NCBI GenBank assembly: GCA_017854795.1
Contig: JAFMHB010000007.1
Coordinates: 5,682-62,087, forward strand
Length of the DNA stretch: 56,406 bases
From: Candidatus Nanopelagicales bacterium
Lineage (GTDB): Bacteria > Actinomycetota > Actinomycetes > S36-B12
Direction: 5' to 3'
The notes beneath the pieces are model-generated. The model did not search any database. It worked only from the letters and a program-made list of their open reading frames with translations, and had not been told where the DNA came from. The position numbers and the translations under genes are program-made. Of the stretch, positions 45,341-53,765 are shown in pieces; position 1 is the first letter of the stretch, and each line of letters starts with the position of its first letter.

Positions 45341-45709
45341 GTGAGTAGACGACGGTGCTCGAAGCCATCATGCAATGGCTCTGCTGTATCCACGCTGACG
45401 TATGTTTATGCAGATTCGACCGCCGTGCTTGGTCCACTGGCGACTTACGCTGAACCGCATTGTTACGACATGTGCCTAATGCACAGTGAACGCCTCACAG
45501 CACCTCGAGGTTGGGAAATAGTTCGCATTACTCCTGACGCTGATGCCTTAAAGCCGTCCTCTGATGACCTTGAAGCCTTAGCTGATGCCGTGCGCGAGGC
45601 GGCTAGACCTCGATACCTAGAACGAGAAGCGGAAGCTACCTCGTCCGGCAATACGGTTGAAGTGGCTCGGCGAGGTCATTTGCGGGTCCTTGTCAATCCC
45701 GAACAGTAA
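45341..45709 (+). CDS. DUF3499-family protein
   Basis: 122 residues. N-terminal RRCSKPSCNGSAVSTLTYVYADSTAVLGPL and AEPHCYDMCLMHSERLTAPRGW are diagnostic for this actinobacterial family. Cys6, Cys11, Cys41 and Cys45 look like a zinc-ribbon knuckle pair. Role unknown. Position between whiB and phosphomannomutase matches Rv3259 in mycobacteria (from memory). GTG start with a TAACGT hexamer at 7 nt. Confidence 0.9.
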   Translation: MSRRRCSKPSCNGSAVSTLTYVYADSTAVLGPLATYAEPHCYDMCLMHSERLTAPRGWEIVRITPDADALKPSSDDLEALADAVREAARPRYLEREAEATSSGNTVEVARRGHLRVLVNPEQ

Positions 45710-45750
45710 TTCCCAGATTCTTGAATTCCCAGTCGATGCGCCCGAAGGGG

Positions 45751-45756
45751 TAGGCT
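45751..45756 (+). promoter_or_regulatory. candidate -10 of a leaderless phosphomannomutase promoter
   Basis: TAGGCT, 6-nt spacer TATCCA, GTG at 45763. The same hexamer precedes the genes at 22999 and 25852. Confidence 0.5.
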
Positions 45757-45762
45757 TATCCA

Positions 45763-47367
45763 GTGACTTCACTTCGTGAGCGGGATCTCAGCGCGATTAT
45801 TAAGGCCTATGACATTCGGGGTACCTACCCTGATCAATTGGATGAAGACCTAGCCCACGCGGTTGGCACCGCATTTGTTGAGGTGCTAGGTATCCGGGCA
45901 TCAGAGGGAGGCGAAGGGGCTGTTGTTGTCGGACATGACATGCGTCCTTCGGGTCCATCACTTGTGGCTTCATTTGCTCAAGGAGTTCGCGAGGCCGGTT
46001 GCGATGTCATTGAAATTGGGTTAGCCAGCACCGATGGTCTGTATTTCGCATCCGGCAGTTTGAATCTTCCAGGTGCGATGTTCACGGCAAGTCACAATCC
46101 TGCGGAGTACAACGGCATCAAGTTGTGTCGCGCAGGGGCTGCGCCCGTTGGTCAAGATTCGGGTTTGCGTGAGATCGCAGAATTGATTTCGGGTGGCTCG
46201 GTCGACCCGAAGCGTGCAGCCGATTCGCCTGTTCACCCGCTGGGTAGCACATCCATGCGCGACGTACTTCCCGAATACGCGCGTTATCTACGTGAGCTTG
46301 TCCCCGTTGAAAATGGCCGACACCTCACGATTGTGGTTGACGCCGGTAACGGTATGGGTGGTTTCACCGTGCCTGCGGTTTTGGGCACAGACGCTGGGTT
46401 GCCCGAACTCCCACTCGCAATCATTCCTATGTATTTCGAACTTGATGGAAGTTTCCCCAACCACGAGGCGAACCCGATTGAACCAGCAAATCTGGTGGAC
46501 CTGCAAAAGGCCGTTGTGGAACACAAAGCCGATCTGGGGCTAGCTTTTGATGGTGACGCCGATCGCTGCTTTGTCGTTGATCAAAACGGAGACGCGATCA
46601 CTCCATCGGCGATCACCGCGTTGATCGCCACACGTGAATTGGCTCGCTATCCGGGTAGTAACGTGATTCATAATTTGATCACTTCTCGAACTGTTCCAGA
46701 AGTCATTGCAGAAAATGGTGGCACCGCTATTCGCACTCGTGTTGGTCACTCATTTATAAAAGAAACTATGGCGAAGACAAATGCCGTATTCGGAGGTGAA
46801 CATTCGGGTCACTTCTATTTCCGCGACTTTTGGCGGGCGGACTCGGGCATGCTCGCGGCGCTGCATTGCATTGCGGCGCTGGGTGAGACTCCTGCGGGAA
46901 CAACATTCTCAAGTCTGATGACTCCGTTTAATCGCTATGCGGCCAGTGGTGAAATTAATACGCGCGTTGACAATCAAGCCAGAGTTATCGCTGCAATCGC
47001 CTCCCAATATTCGCAATACGACTTAGATGAACTTGATGGGTTAACTGTGTCTTCTGACACTTGGTGGTTCAACGTTCGCGCCAGCAACACTGAGCCGCTT
47101 CTGCGCCTTAATGTGGAAGCGCGTGACCTCTCTCAGATGCAGCAAATTCGCGACACGGTTCTGCTTCTCATGAGCGCACCGGAGGTGTCCGCATCCACGG
47201 CGCCTTTTGGAATCGCAACCGAATTGTGGAGCGTTCTTGCCTGTCCGTGTCCGGCTCACGGAGCTCTCATTCCCGGGTCCAATCCGCAAATCCCCGAACT
47301 TGTGTGCACGGTGTGTGGTGCTCATTTCCCTGTACGTGACGGAATTCCCGTCATGCTCCTCACATAA
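45763..47367 (+). CDS. phosphomannomutase fused to a C-terminal Trm112-like zinc domain
   Basis: 534 residues. The mutase covers ~1-470: IKAYDIRGTYPDQL, phosphoserine Ser110 in FTASHNPAEYNGIKL, metal loop FDGDADRCF, GGEHSGHFYFRDFWRADSG and RASNTEPLLRLNVE. Residues 487-534 (ELWSVLACPCPAHG...LVCTVCGAHFPVRDGIPVMLL) are a Trm112/UPF0434 domain with Cys494, Cys496, Cys515 and Cys518. In other actinobacteria this small protein is encoded separately just after the mutase. An internal in-frame ATG at 47170 could also express the domain alone. The enzyme makes mannose-1-phosphate; manA follows 22 nt later. Confidence 0.9.
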   Translation: MTSLRERDLSAIIKAYDIRGTYPDQLDEDLAHAVGTAFVEVLGIRASEGGEGAVVVGHDMRPSGPSLVASFAQGVREAGCDVIEIGLASTDGLYFASGSLNLPGAMFTASHNPAEYNGIKLCRAGAAPVGQDSGLREIAELISGGSVDPKRAADSPVHPLGSTSMRDVLPEYARYLRELVPVENGRHLTIVVDAGNGMGGFTVPAVLGTDAGLPELPLAIIPMYFELDGSFPNHEANPIEPANLVDLQKAVVEHKADLGLAFDGDADRCFVVDQNGDAITPSAITALIATRELARYPGSNVIHNLITSRTVPEVIAENGGTAIRTRVGHSFIKETMAKTNAVFGGEHSGHFYFRDFWRADSGMLAALHCIAALGETPAGTTFSSLMTPFNRYAASGEINTRVDNQARVIAAIASQYSQYDLDELDGLTVSSDTWWFNVRASNTEPLLRLNVEARDLSQMQQIRDTVLLLMSAPEVSASTAPFGIATELWSVLACPCPAHGALIPGSNPQIPELVCTVCGAHFPVRDGIPVMLLT

Positions 47368-47389
47368 ACGAGCGAAGTGAACGTGACTC

Positions 47390-48484
47390 ATGCAAGTGAT
47401 TAACGGTGCACTCAAGAACTATGAGTGGGGAATCCCTGGAGGACTAACGCCCTGGCTGACGCATGGTGCGGAGAAAGAAAGTTTTGAGCCCCAAGCCGAA
47501 CTTTGGTTTGGCGTGCACCCTAGCGGGCCATCACACATTGTTGGTTCAGATACGACATTGGATCAGGTGCTTGACCGAAATGATGTTCCCATCCTGGTGA
47601 AGATTTTGGCGGCAGCCAAACCATTGTCGGTTCAGGTGCACCCGCACAGCGAATATGCCCTTGAGGGCTACACCGAACTCAATAAGACCAAGGCGTTTGA
47701 GGGTGCATTTGCTGACTCGTATGAAAAAATTGAGCTGCTTTATGCCCTAACGCCTTTCACCGCCTTCTGTGGTTGGCGCCCACTTGAACAAGCCCTTCAG
47801 ATCTTTGCGGCACTTTCATTAGAACTTCCCGAGGGCTTTTCTCCGAGCGACGGAAATGCGCGACGTCAGTTATTCGAATATTTTGTCAGCCACAAATTTG
47901 CACCGGACACGCTAGTTGCAATTCCGGAGGCTGTTCGTGTGTCTGGATTTTCTCCGAGTGAAATTGCCGCGTATACAACAGTTGCCGCCGAGTACCCGGG
48001 GGATCAGGGTGCACTACTCGCAGTGTTTCTTCAGCCGATTTCACTAGCACCGGGTGAGAGTATTTACATTCCCGCAGGTATTCCGCACAGTTACATAGCG
48101 GGAACGGGCATCGAGGTAATGACTTCCTCGGACAACGTCCTGCGACTGGGACTTACCCCCAAGCCTATTTATGCAGAACTGGCATTGCGTGCTCTCGATT
48201 TCCAGACTTCACTGCCGCCGGTAACTGATGCACCATTTGGCGTGGAAGTCATTGGCGCGTTGTCTCAACCTCCGGTCCAGATCGATGCACCTACGGGCCA
48301 ATTTCGTTTAATTTTGTGCCTCGATGGGACTGTGCAGGTTGGTGACACCACACTCGTCCCTGGACAAGCCGCTGTGTTGACCGTGGGCGAACCCACTGTC
48401 GGGATCGAAGCGGCCGGCCGCTGCGCGATCATCCGTATAAAAAATATGAACACCACATCAAGAGCTCTGAGTCATGAGTTCTGA
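47390..48484 (+). CDS. manA: mannose-6-phosphate isomerase, class I
   Basis: 364 residues. Zinc-site motifs: LVKILAAAKPLSVQVHPHSEYA (Gln and His ligands), the nearby Glu in TKAFEGAFADS, and YIPAGIPHSYIAGTGIEVMTSSDNVLRLGLTPK, the class I signature holding the fourth ligand and catalytic Arg. It interconverts fructose-6-phosphate and mannose-6-phosphate and feeds GDP-mannose synthesis through the preceding mutase and manB. The gene ends inside the first unit of a 14-bp tandem repeat that runs into the CDF gene. Confidence 0.94.
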   Translation: MQVINGALKNYEWGIPGGLTPWLTHGAEKESFEPQAELWFGVHPSGPSHIVGSDTTLDQVLDRNDVPILVKILAAAKPLSVQVHPHSEYALEGYTELNKTKAFEGAFADSYEKIELLYALTPFTAFCGWRPLEQALQIFAALSLELPEGFSPSDGNARRQLFEYFVSHKFAPDTLVAIPEAVRVSGFSPSEIAAYTTVAAEYPGDQGALLAVFLQPISLAPGESIYIPAGIPHSYIAGTGIEVMTSSDNVLRLGLTPKPIYAELALRALDFQTSLPPVTDAPFGVEVIGALSQPPVQIDAPTGQFRLILCLDGTVQVGDTTLVPGQAAVLTVGEPTVGIEAAGRCAIIRIKNMNTTSRALSHEF

Positions 48485-48524
48485 GTCATGAGCACTGAGT
48501 CATGAGCACTGAGTCATGAGCACT
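48469..48524 (+). repeat. four-copy 14-bp repeat forming an ATG/TGA ladder
   Basis: Units GAGTCATGAGTTCT, then three of GAGTCATGAGCACT. The manA stop lies at the end of unit 1 and the CDF start codon is in unit 4. Each ATG in units 1-3 (48474, 48488, 48502) opens a five-codon frame (MSSES or MSTES) whose TGA overlaps the next ATG. Confidence 0.95.
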
Positions 48525-49478
48525 GAGGGCGGCATCAAGGCAATAATCGCTGCACTGGTGGCAAATATTGGAATCGCAATTAGTAAATTTGTTGCGTTTG
48601 CTTTCACTGGTTCATCGTCAATGCTCTCTGAAGCCATTCATAGTGTTGCGGATTCAGGAAACCAAATCTTGTTACTAGTGGGAAATAAGCGCGCAAAAAA
48701 GCAAGCTGATGAAAGCCACCCATTTGGTTACGGCAGACGTCGCTATGTGTATGGATTTATTGTCGCAATCGTCCTGTTTTTGGTGGGTGGATTGTTCTCA
48801 CTTTATGAAGGTATTCATAAGTGGCAATATCCTGAGCCACTAGAGGATTGGTGGATCGCTGTTCTTGTCCTGGTGATCGCAATTGGGCTCGAGAGCTACT
48901 CATTTCGTACGGCATTTCGCGAAGCGAATAAGTCTCGTGGGAAGCGTTCACTTTTTGGATTCGTGAAAGCTGCTCGCCAACCTGAACTCCCGGTGATTCT
49001 GTTGGAAGACGCGGGTGCCCTTACCGGCCTTGTCTTGGCACTTCTGGGTGTTGGTGCGGCGGTGATCACCGGTGATGGACGCTTTGATGCTGTTGGAGCG
49101 ATGGGCATCGGCACGTTACTGATCGTGATCGCGATCTTCTTAGCAATTGAAATGACGGCGATGCTTGTCGGCGAGAGCGCATTGCCCGAAGAAGTCGCCG
49201 CTATTCGCACAGCACTTGAAGATTCTCCTGGTGTTGAACGAGTCATCCACTTGCGAACGGTGCATGTAGGACCGGATGAACTGCTGGTAGCCGCTAAAAT
49301 CGCAATCCTTGACTCGGATACTGGAAGTCAGATTTCGCAGGCGATCAATGACGCTGAGGCATCTTTGCGGATCGCAGTGCCAAGTGCCAAATACATTTTC
49401 TTGGAACCCGATCTCGATCGTGGCCGTGAAGCCGACTCCCGTGTCCCCGGACTAGACGTGCAAGATCCCAACGTCTGA
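48516..49478 (+). CDS. cation diffusion facilitator (CDF) family transporter
   Basis: 320 residues, six predicted membrane helices. Metal site residues are in SSMLSEAIHSVADSGNQ (His and Asp spaced HxxxD) and in VILLEDAGALTGL (Glu/Asp). FGYGRRRYVYGFIVA is the conserved loop of the family. A C-terminal cytoplasmic domain (VIHLRTVHVGPDELLVAAKIAI) is present. It would export Zn2+, Mn2+ or Fe2+ in exchange for protons. The start ATG lies in the last unit of the 14-bp repeat. No Shine-Dalgarno is seen, so translation may depend on reinitiation from manA. Confidence 0.9.
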   Translation: MSTEGGIKAIIAALVANIGIAISKFVAFAFTGSSSMLSEAIHSVADSGNQILLLVGNKRAKKQADESHPFGYGRRRYVYGFIVAIVLFLVGGLFSLYEGIHKWQYPEPLEDWWIAVLVLVIAIGLESYSFRTAFREANKSRGKRSLFGFVKAARQPELPVILLEDAGALTGLVLALLGVGAAVITGDGRFDAVGAMGIGTLLIVIAIFLAIEMTAMLVGESALPEEVAAIRTALEDSPGVERVIHLRTVHVGPDELLVAAKIAILDSDTGSQISQAINDAEASLRIAVPSAKYIFLEPDLDRGREADSRVPGLDVQDPNV

Positions 49479-49738
49479 ACCCACTTTGGGACTCGGTACC
49501 ACCGCATAAACCACCTCATAAAGTGCATGTGGCCTGCTAAAAAAGGGGAAAATTCGTGCTGGATGGGGGTGTGCCGGCGTGCGAATGCGTAGATATCTGG
49601 CACACTAGGCCTAGCCACGCACCCGGAGCCCTGGAATTTGTTGTGGAAAACCAATTATTTCTCACCTACTTGCTCCCACCATGCGTGGAAAGTGGGTGCG
49701 AAAACATCCGCAAAGAACAAATGAACAAAGGAGCTTCA
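49479..49738. other. 260-bp region upstream of ahcY with alternative hairpins
   Basis: Stem A: GTGTGCCGG (49569-49577) with CTGGCACAC (49597-49605), one G-U pair. Next comes a 10-bp palindrome CTAGGCCTAG (49605-49614). CCACGCA (49615-49621) can pair with TGCGTGG (49682-49688), and the overlapping CGCACCC (49618-49624) with GGGTGCG (49694-49700); these two stems exclude each other. The ahcY ribosome-binding site AAAGGAG follows at about 49727. Whether all of this is transcribed cannot be seen; the SAH-riboswitch core was not found. Confidence 0.5.
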
Positions 49739-51223
49739 ATGGCGAACGCCACGACCACAGGTCAAGCAAGTGTTTTCAAGGCCGACGGAACCCCAGATTT
49801 CAAGGTTGCCGATCTCAACCTCGCTGAATTTGGACGCGATGAAATCCGTCTGGCAGAGCACGAAATGCCAGGCTTGATGGCAATGCGTGAGAAGTTTGGT
49901 ACCACCAAACCTCTATCGGGTGCCCGGATTACCGGTTCACTTCACATGACCGTTCAGACGGCCGTGTTGATCGAGACACTGGTTGAGTTAGGCGCCGATG
50001 TCCGTTGGGCATCCTGCAATATCTTCTCAACCCAGGACCATTCAGCCGCCGCGGTTGTTGTTGGCCCACATGGCACAGTCGATAGCCCATCAGGTGTCCC
50101 CGTCTACGCGTGGAAGGGCGAATCACTTCCGGAGTACTGGTGGTGCACGGAGCAGATCCTGATGTGGCCAGACGGCAAGGGACCAAACATGATCCTTGAT
50201 GACGGTGGAGATGCAACGCTGCTCGTTCACAAGGGCACCGAATTCGAAGCTGCGGGAGTCGTTCCCAAGCCCGACGAGAACACATCCGAGGAGTACACGG
50301 TTGTGCTTGAAACACTGGCCCGCACCCTCACCGAAGATCCACAGCGCTGGACGAACGTTGGGGCCGGAATCATCGGTGTTACCGAGGAAACCACAACAGG
50401 TGTTCACCGCCTCTACGAAATGTCCCGTGAGGGTTCACTGTTGTTCCCCGCGATTAACGTCAACGACTCTGTCACCAAAAGCAAGTTCGACAATAAGTAC
50501 GGCTGTCGCCACTCTCTCGTTGACGGAATTAACCGGGCAACCGATGTCCTTATCGGTGGCAAGGTTGCCGTTATCGCAGGATACGGAGATGTGGGCAAGG
50601 GCTCAGCGGATTCACTCCGCGGACAGGGCGCACGCGTAATTGTGACCGAAGTTGATCCAATTTGCGCAATGCAGGCAGCAATGGACGGTTACCAGGTTGC
50701 AACGATCGAAGACGTGATTGACCAGGCTGACATCTTTATCACGGCAACAGGTTGCTACGACGTGATCACAGCTGAGCACATGTCACAGATGAAGCATCAA
50801 GCCATTGTCGGCAATATCGGTCACTTTGACAATGAGATCGACATTGTTGGCCTTGCCAATTTCCCCGGAATCAAGCGGAAGACAATCAAGCCACAGGTTG
50901 ATGAATGGACGTTCCCCGATGGTCACTCGATCATCATGCTCTCCGAAGGCCGCTTGCTTAACCTTGGAAATGCGACAGGGCATCCATCCTTCGTCATGAG
51001 TAACTCATTCACCAATCAGGTATTGGCGCAGATTGAGTTGTTCACCAAGAGCGATGAGTACGCTCTCGGTGTCCATGTTCTTCCCAAGTATCTCGACGAA
51101 ATGGTTGCTCGTTTGCATCTAGACGCACTGGGTGTGCACCTCACCGAATTGTCCAAGCCACAAGCTGAGTACCTCGGGCTTGACGTGGCAGGTCCCTACA
51201 AGCCAGAGACCTACCGCTACTAA
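49739..51223 (+). CDS. ahcY: adenosylhomocysteinase
   Basis: 494 residues from the ATG at 49739, which has AAAGGAG 5 nt upstream; the frame is open 61 codons further 5', but that part has no family features. Substrate domain: [74 protein letters not shown] domain: [36 protein letters not shown]. The C-terminus ends [10 protein letters not shown], as in tetrameric enzymes with the actinobacterial insertion. It hydrolyses S-adenosylhomocysteine to adenosine and homocysteine in the methyl cycle. Confidence 0.96.
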   Translation: MANATTTGQASVFKADGTPDFKVADLNLAEFGRDEIRLAEHEMPGLMAMREKFGTTKPLSGARITGSLHMTVQTAVLIETLVELGADVRWASCNIFSTQDHSAAAVVVGPHGTVDSPSGVPVYAWKGESLPEYWWCTEQILMWPDGKGPNMILDDGGDATLLVHKGTEFEAAGVVPKPDENTSEEYTVVLETLARTLTEDPQRWTNVGAGIIGVTEETTTGVHRLYEMSREGSLLFPAINVNDSVTKSKFDNKYGCRHSLVDGINRATDVLIGGKVAVIAGYGDVGKGSADSLRGQGARVIVTEVDPICAMQAAMDGYQVATIEDVIDQADIFITATGCYDVITAEHMSQMKHQAIVGNIGHFDNEIDIVGLANFPGIKRKTIKPQVDEWTFPDGHSIIMLSEGRLLNLGNATGHPSFVMSNSFTNQVLAQIELFTKSDEYALGVHVLPKYLDEMVARLHLDALGVHLTELSKPQAEYLGLDVAGPYKPETYRY

Positions 51224-51249
51224 AAAAAGCCAGTTTTACTTGCATCTCG

Positions 51250-51289
51250 ATGCGGGGCAGCTACTCCTTAGTGGGTATTTGCCCCGCAT
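51250..51289 (+). terminator. candidate hairpin/terminator after ahcY
   Basis: ATGCGGGGCA (51250-51259) and TGCCCCGCAT (51280-51289) form a perfect 10-bp stem with a 20-nt loop, followed by TTGCATTT. It is 26 nt past the ahcY stop. The downstream T-run is weak, so it could instead be a regulatory hairpin before mtrA. Confidence 0.45.
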
Positions 51290-51347
51290 TTGCATTTCCG
51301 GCATGTCCGGCCTTGTGGAGGGGTTGCCAGGGTGACAACATAGGGGG

Positions 51348-52064
51348 ATGAGCATGAAGAGTGCAGGTTCGCGCACCGACGGTGGAACACGAGGCAAAGT
51401 CTTAGTCGTCGACGACGACATCGCCCTGGCTGAGATGCTCGGGATTGTCTTGCGTGGAGAAGGTTTCGAACCCGTCTTCTGTTCCAATGGATCTGAAGCA
51501 CTCCGAGTCTTTCGTGAGAGTCGACCTGACATTGTGCTCCTGGACCTGATGCTCCCAGGAAAAGATGGCGTCGATGTGTGTCGACTCATTCGCGCGGAGT
51601 CGGGAACCCCAATTGTGATGTTGACAGCGAAAAGTGACACGGTTGACGTTGTGGTGGGTCTAGAAGCGGGTGCTGACGACTACATCGTTAAACCATTTAA
51701 GCCAAAGGAACTTGTTGCGCGTATTCGTGCCAGGATCCGTCGAAGTGAAGAGCCGGCCATCGCGGGACTGCAGATCGGCGATCTTAAGATTGATGTGACA
51801 GGGCACTCGGTGCGTCGCGGTGAGGAAAGCCTTTCACTCACGCCACTTGAGTTCGATCTGCTTCTATGTCTTGCACGTAAGCCAGGTCAAGTTTTCACAC
51901 GAGAGGCTCTCCTGGAGGAGGTCTGGGGGTATCGGCACTCTGCTGACACACGGCTCGTGAACGTTCATGTCCAACGACTGCGCGCAAAGATCGAACATGA
52001 TCCTGAACGCCCCGATATCGTTTTGACCGTTCGTGGCGTGGGCTACAAAGCTGGCCCCCTGTAA
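51348..52064 (+). CDS. mtrA: response regulator MtrA (OmpR family)
   Basis: 238 residues (start ATG 51348 or 51354; AGGGGG suits the second). Receiver domain: VLVVDDDIALAEML, phospho-acceptor Asp66 in VLLDLMLPG, Thr93 in MLTAK, Lys115 in DYIVKPF. Winged helix: LEFDLLLCLARKPGQVFTREALLEEVWGYRHSADTRLVNVHVQRLRAKIE, ending VRGVGYKAGPL. The near-identity to MtrA at the recognition helix is clear. It pairs with MtrB downstream and controls cell-wall hydrolase and division genes. The gene order ahcY-mtrA-mtrB-lpqB is conserved; the tmk gene found between ahcY and mtrA in mycobacteria is missing. Confidence 0.96.
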   Translation: MSMKSAGSRTDGGTRGKVLVVDDDIALAEMLGIVLRGEGFEPVFCSNGSEALRVFRESRPDIVLLDLMLPGKDGVDVCRLIRAESGTPIVMLTAKSDTVDVVVGLEAGADDYIVKPFKPKELVARIRARIRRSEEPAIAGLQIGDLKIDVTGHSVRRGEESLSLTPLEFDLLLCLARKPGQVFTREALLEEVWGYRHSADTRLVNVHVQRLRAKIEHDPERPDIVLTVRGVGYKAGPL

Positions 52065-52079
52065 GGTGATTTCACGATT

Positions 52080-53765
52080 GTGAGAATTTTCCATTCACTT
52101 CTGACTCCCTTTCGAGCGGGCAGGAAGATTTGGCGCCGTTCACTGCTTTTCCGGGTCACGACATCAACCTTGGTCCTCAGCGCAATCGTTGTGACGATCC
52201 TTGGCTTTTCGCTTTTATCGCGTGTAACAACCGGACTTCTGGATTCAAAGGATCGCTCCGCAATCAGTGAAGCTTCCTCCGGTTTGGGTGAGGCACAACG
52301 TCTACTTGATGCAGCCAACACTGGCCCGGCGACCCCATCCGCGGCACGGCTCGTTGACAGTGTGATTGCAACATTGGGTGCGCGTTCAGGCTCACCCTCG
52401 GCATTTGATGTTCTGTTACTTGCAACTAATGCGGATACGGATGCACCTGAGCGGGGCACAAACTTGGTGGCCGTTTCGAGCATCCCGGATGAATTACGGG
52501 AGTCCATTGCTTCGACACAACGTCAGTCCTGGACTTACGCGCCCATTGTTTTCCTCGACGGGCGCACAACACCCGGTTTAATAGTGGGTGCACCCCTTAC
52601 CGTCCCCACCGTTGGGCCCTACGAGTTGTATTACCTGTTCAACCTCGACCAAGAACAAGAAACCCTTGACTTGGTGTCGGGCGCGGTTTTGGGTGCAGGA
52701 ATCATTCTGGTGATTCTGGTCGCGGGTGTTACCTTGCTGGTTACCCGACAGGTGGTTGTCCCAGTGCGTGAAGCAGCAAGAATCGCTCGACGCTTTTCAT
52801 CAGGAAAATTGAATGAACGAATGCAGGTAAAAAAAGAGGATGACCTCGCTCAGCTTGCAACCTCATTTAATGAGATGGCACAGAATCTAGCTATGCAAAT
52901 TCGACAATTGGAAGAACTTTCACTTCTCCAGCAAAGATTTGTTTCTGATGTTTCCCACGAATTACGTACACCGCTGACGACCATCCGCATGGCGGCCGAC
53001 GTAATGTACGAAGATCGTGGTGCATTCGATTCATCCAACGCGCGATCAGTGGAGCTATTGCAAGAGCAACTTGACCGCTTTGAATCACTTCTCGTGGATC
53101 TCCTCGAAATTTCACGCTTTGATGCGGGTGCCGCCGTCCTGGAAATAGATCGAACGGATCTTGTGCCCATGGTTGAGCGAATAATTCACGCGACAGAACC
53201 TCTTGCCGACAGAAATAATCTCAAGGTGCGTTTTGCCGCCTACGAACGTCCTGCATTTGTTGAGTGTGATCCGCGGCGAATTGACCGAGTGATTCGGAAT
53301 CTGGTGGACAATGCAATTGAGCACGCGAATGGAACCGACGTGGTCATTGAACTGGCTGGAAATCCAGAGGCGGTGGCAATTACGGTCCGTGACTTCGGAG
53401 TCGGTCTTATGCCCGGTGAATCCAGCTTGGTGTTCAGTCGATTCTGGCGCGCTGACAAAGCGCGGGCACGAACAACAGGAGGAACCGGCCTGGGGCTTGC
53501 GATCGCATTAGAAGATGTTCGACTTCACAGTGGTTGGCTCGAGGCAGCAGGTGAGCCCGGTGCTGGCGCTTGTTTTCGTTTGACATTGCCTCGGGTTGCG
53601 GGGGATGTATTTAGTACTTCTCCATTATTAATGTCGGAAGGCTTCACCGAGAGTGCGACTGTAGGTGGTGATGCGGCAATTGAAGAGCGTGTGGTGCCCG
53701 CAGATATTGGGGCTCGATCGCGAGACCCTCTTGACACCGCTCCATGGCAAAGGAGTGGGCCTTGA
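52080..53765 (+). CDS. mtrB: sensor histidine kinase MtrB
   Basis: 561 residues, GTG start. Two membrane helices (about 27-47 and 199-221) bracket an extracytoplasmic sensor region of ~150 residues. HAMP follows (about 222-275), then the dimerisation/phosphorylation domain with QRFVSDVSHELRTPLTTIRMAADVMYE, phospho-His293, then the ATPase domain with N-box DRVIRNLVDNAIEHANG, G1 VRDFGVGL, F-box VFSRFWRAD and G2 GGTGLGLAIALE. It phosphorylates MtrA. The stop overlaps the lpqB start by 4 nt. Confidence 0.96.
   Translation: MRIFHSLLTPFRAGRKIWRRSLLFRVTTSTLVLSAIVVTILGFSLLSRVTTGLLDSKDRSAISEASSGLGEAQRLLDAANTGPATPSAARLVDSVIATLGARSGSPSAFDVLLLATNADTDAPERGTNLVAVSSIPDELRESIASTQRQSWTYAPIVFLDGRTTPGLIVGAPLTVPTVGPYELYYLFNLDQEQETLDLVSGAVLGAGIILVILVAGVTLLVTRQVVVPVREAARIARRFSSGKLNERMQVKKEDDLAQLATSFNEMAQNLAMQIRQLEELSLLQQRFVSDVSHELRTPLTTIRMAADVMYEDRGAFDSSNARSVELLQEQLDRFESLLVDLLEISRFDAGAAVLEIDRTDLVPMVERIIHATEPLADRNNLKVRFAAYERPAFVECDPRRIDRVIRNLVDNAIEHANGTDVVIELAGNPEAVAITVRDFGVGLMPGESSLVFSRFWRADKARARTTGGTGLGLAIALEDVRLHSGWLEAAGEPGAGACFRLTLPRVAGDVFSTSPLLMSEGFTESATVGGDAAIEERVVPADIGARSRDPLDTAPWQRSGP

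Noticed and set aside
49556-49738. 61-residue N-terminal extension of ahcY
   Set aside because: The ATG at 49739 has AAAGGAG and starts the family sequence; the extension lies in the hairpin-rich leader.
49479-49738. SAH riboswitch upstream of ahcY
   Set aside because: I looked for the conserved core of the known class and did not find it; the hairpins are reported only as a candidate structured leader.
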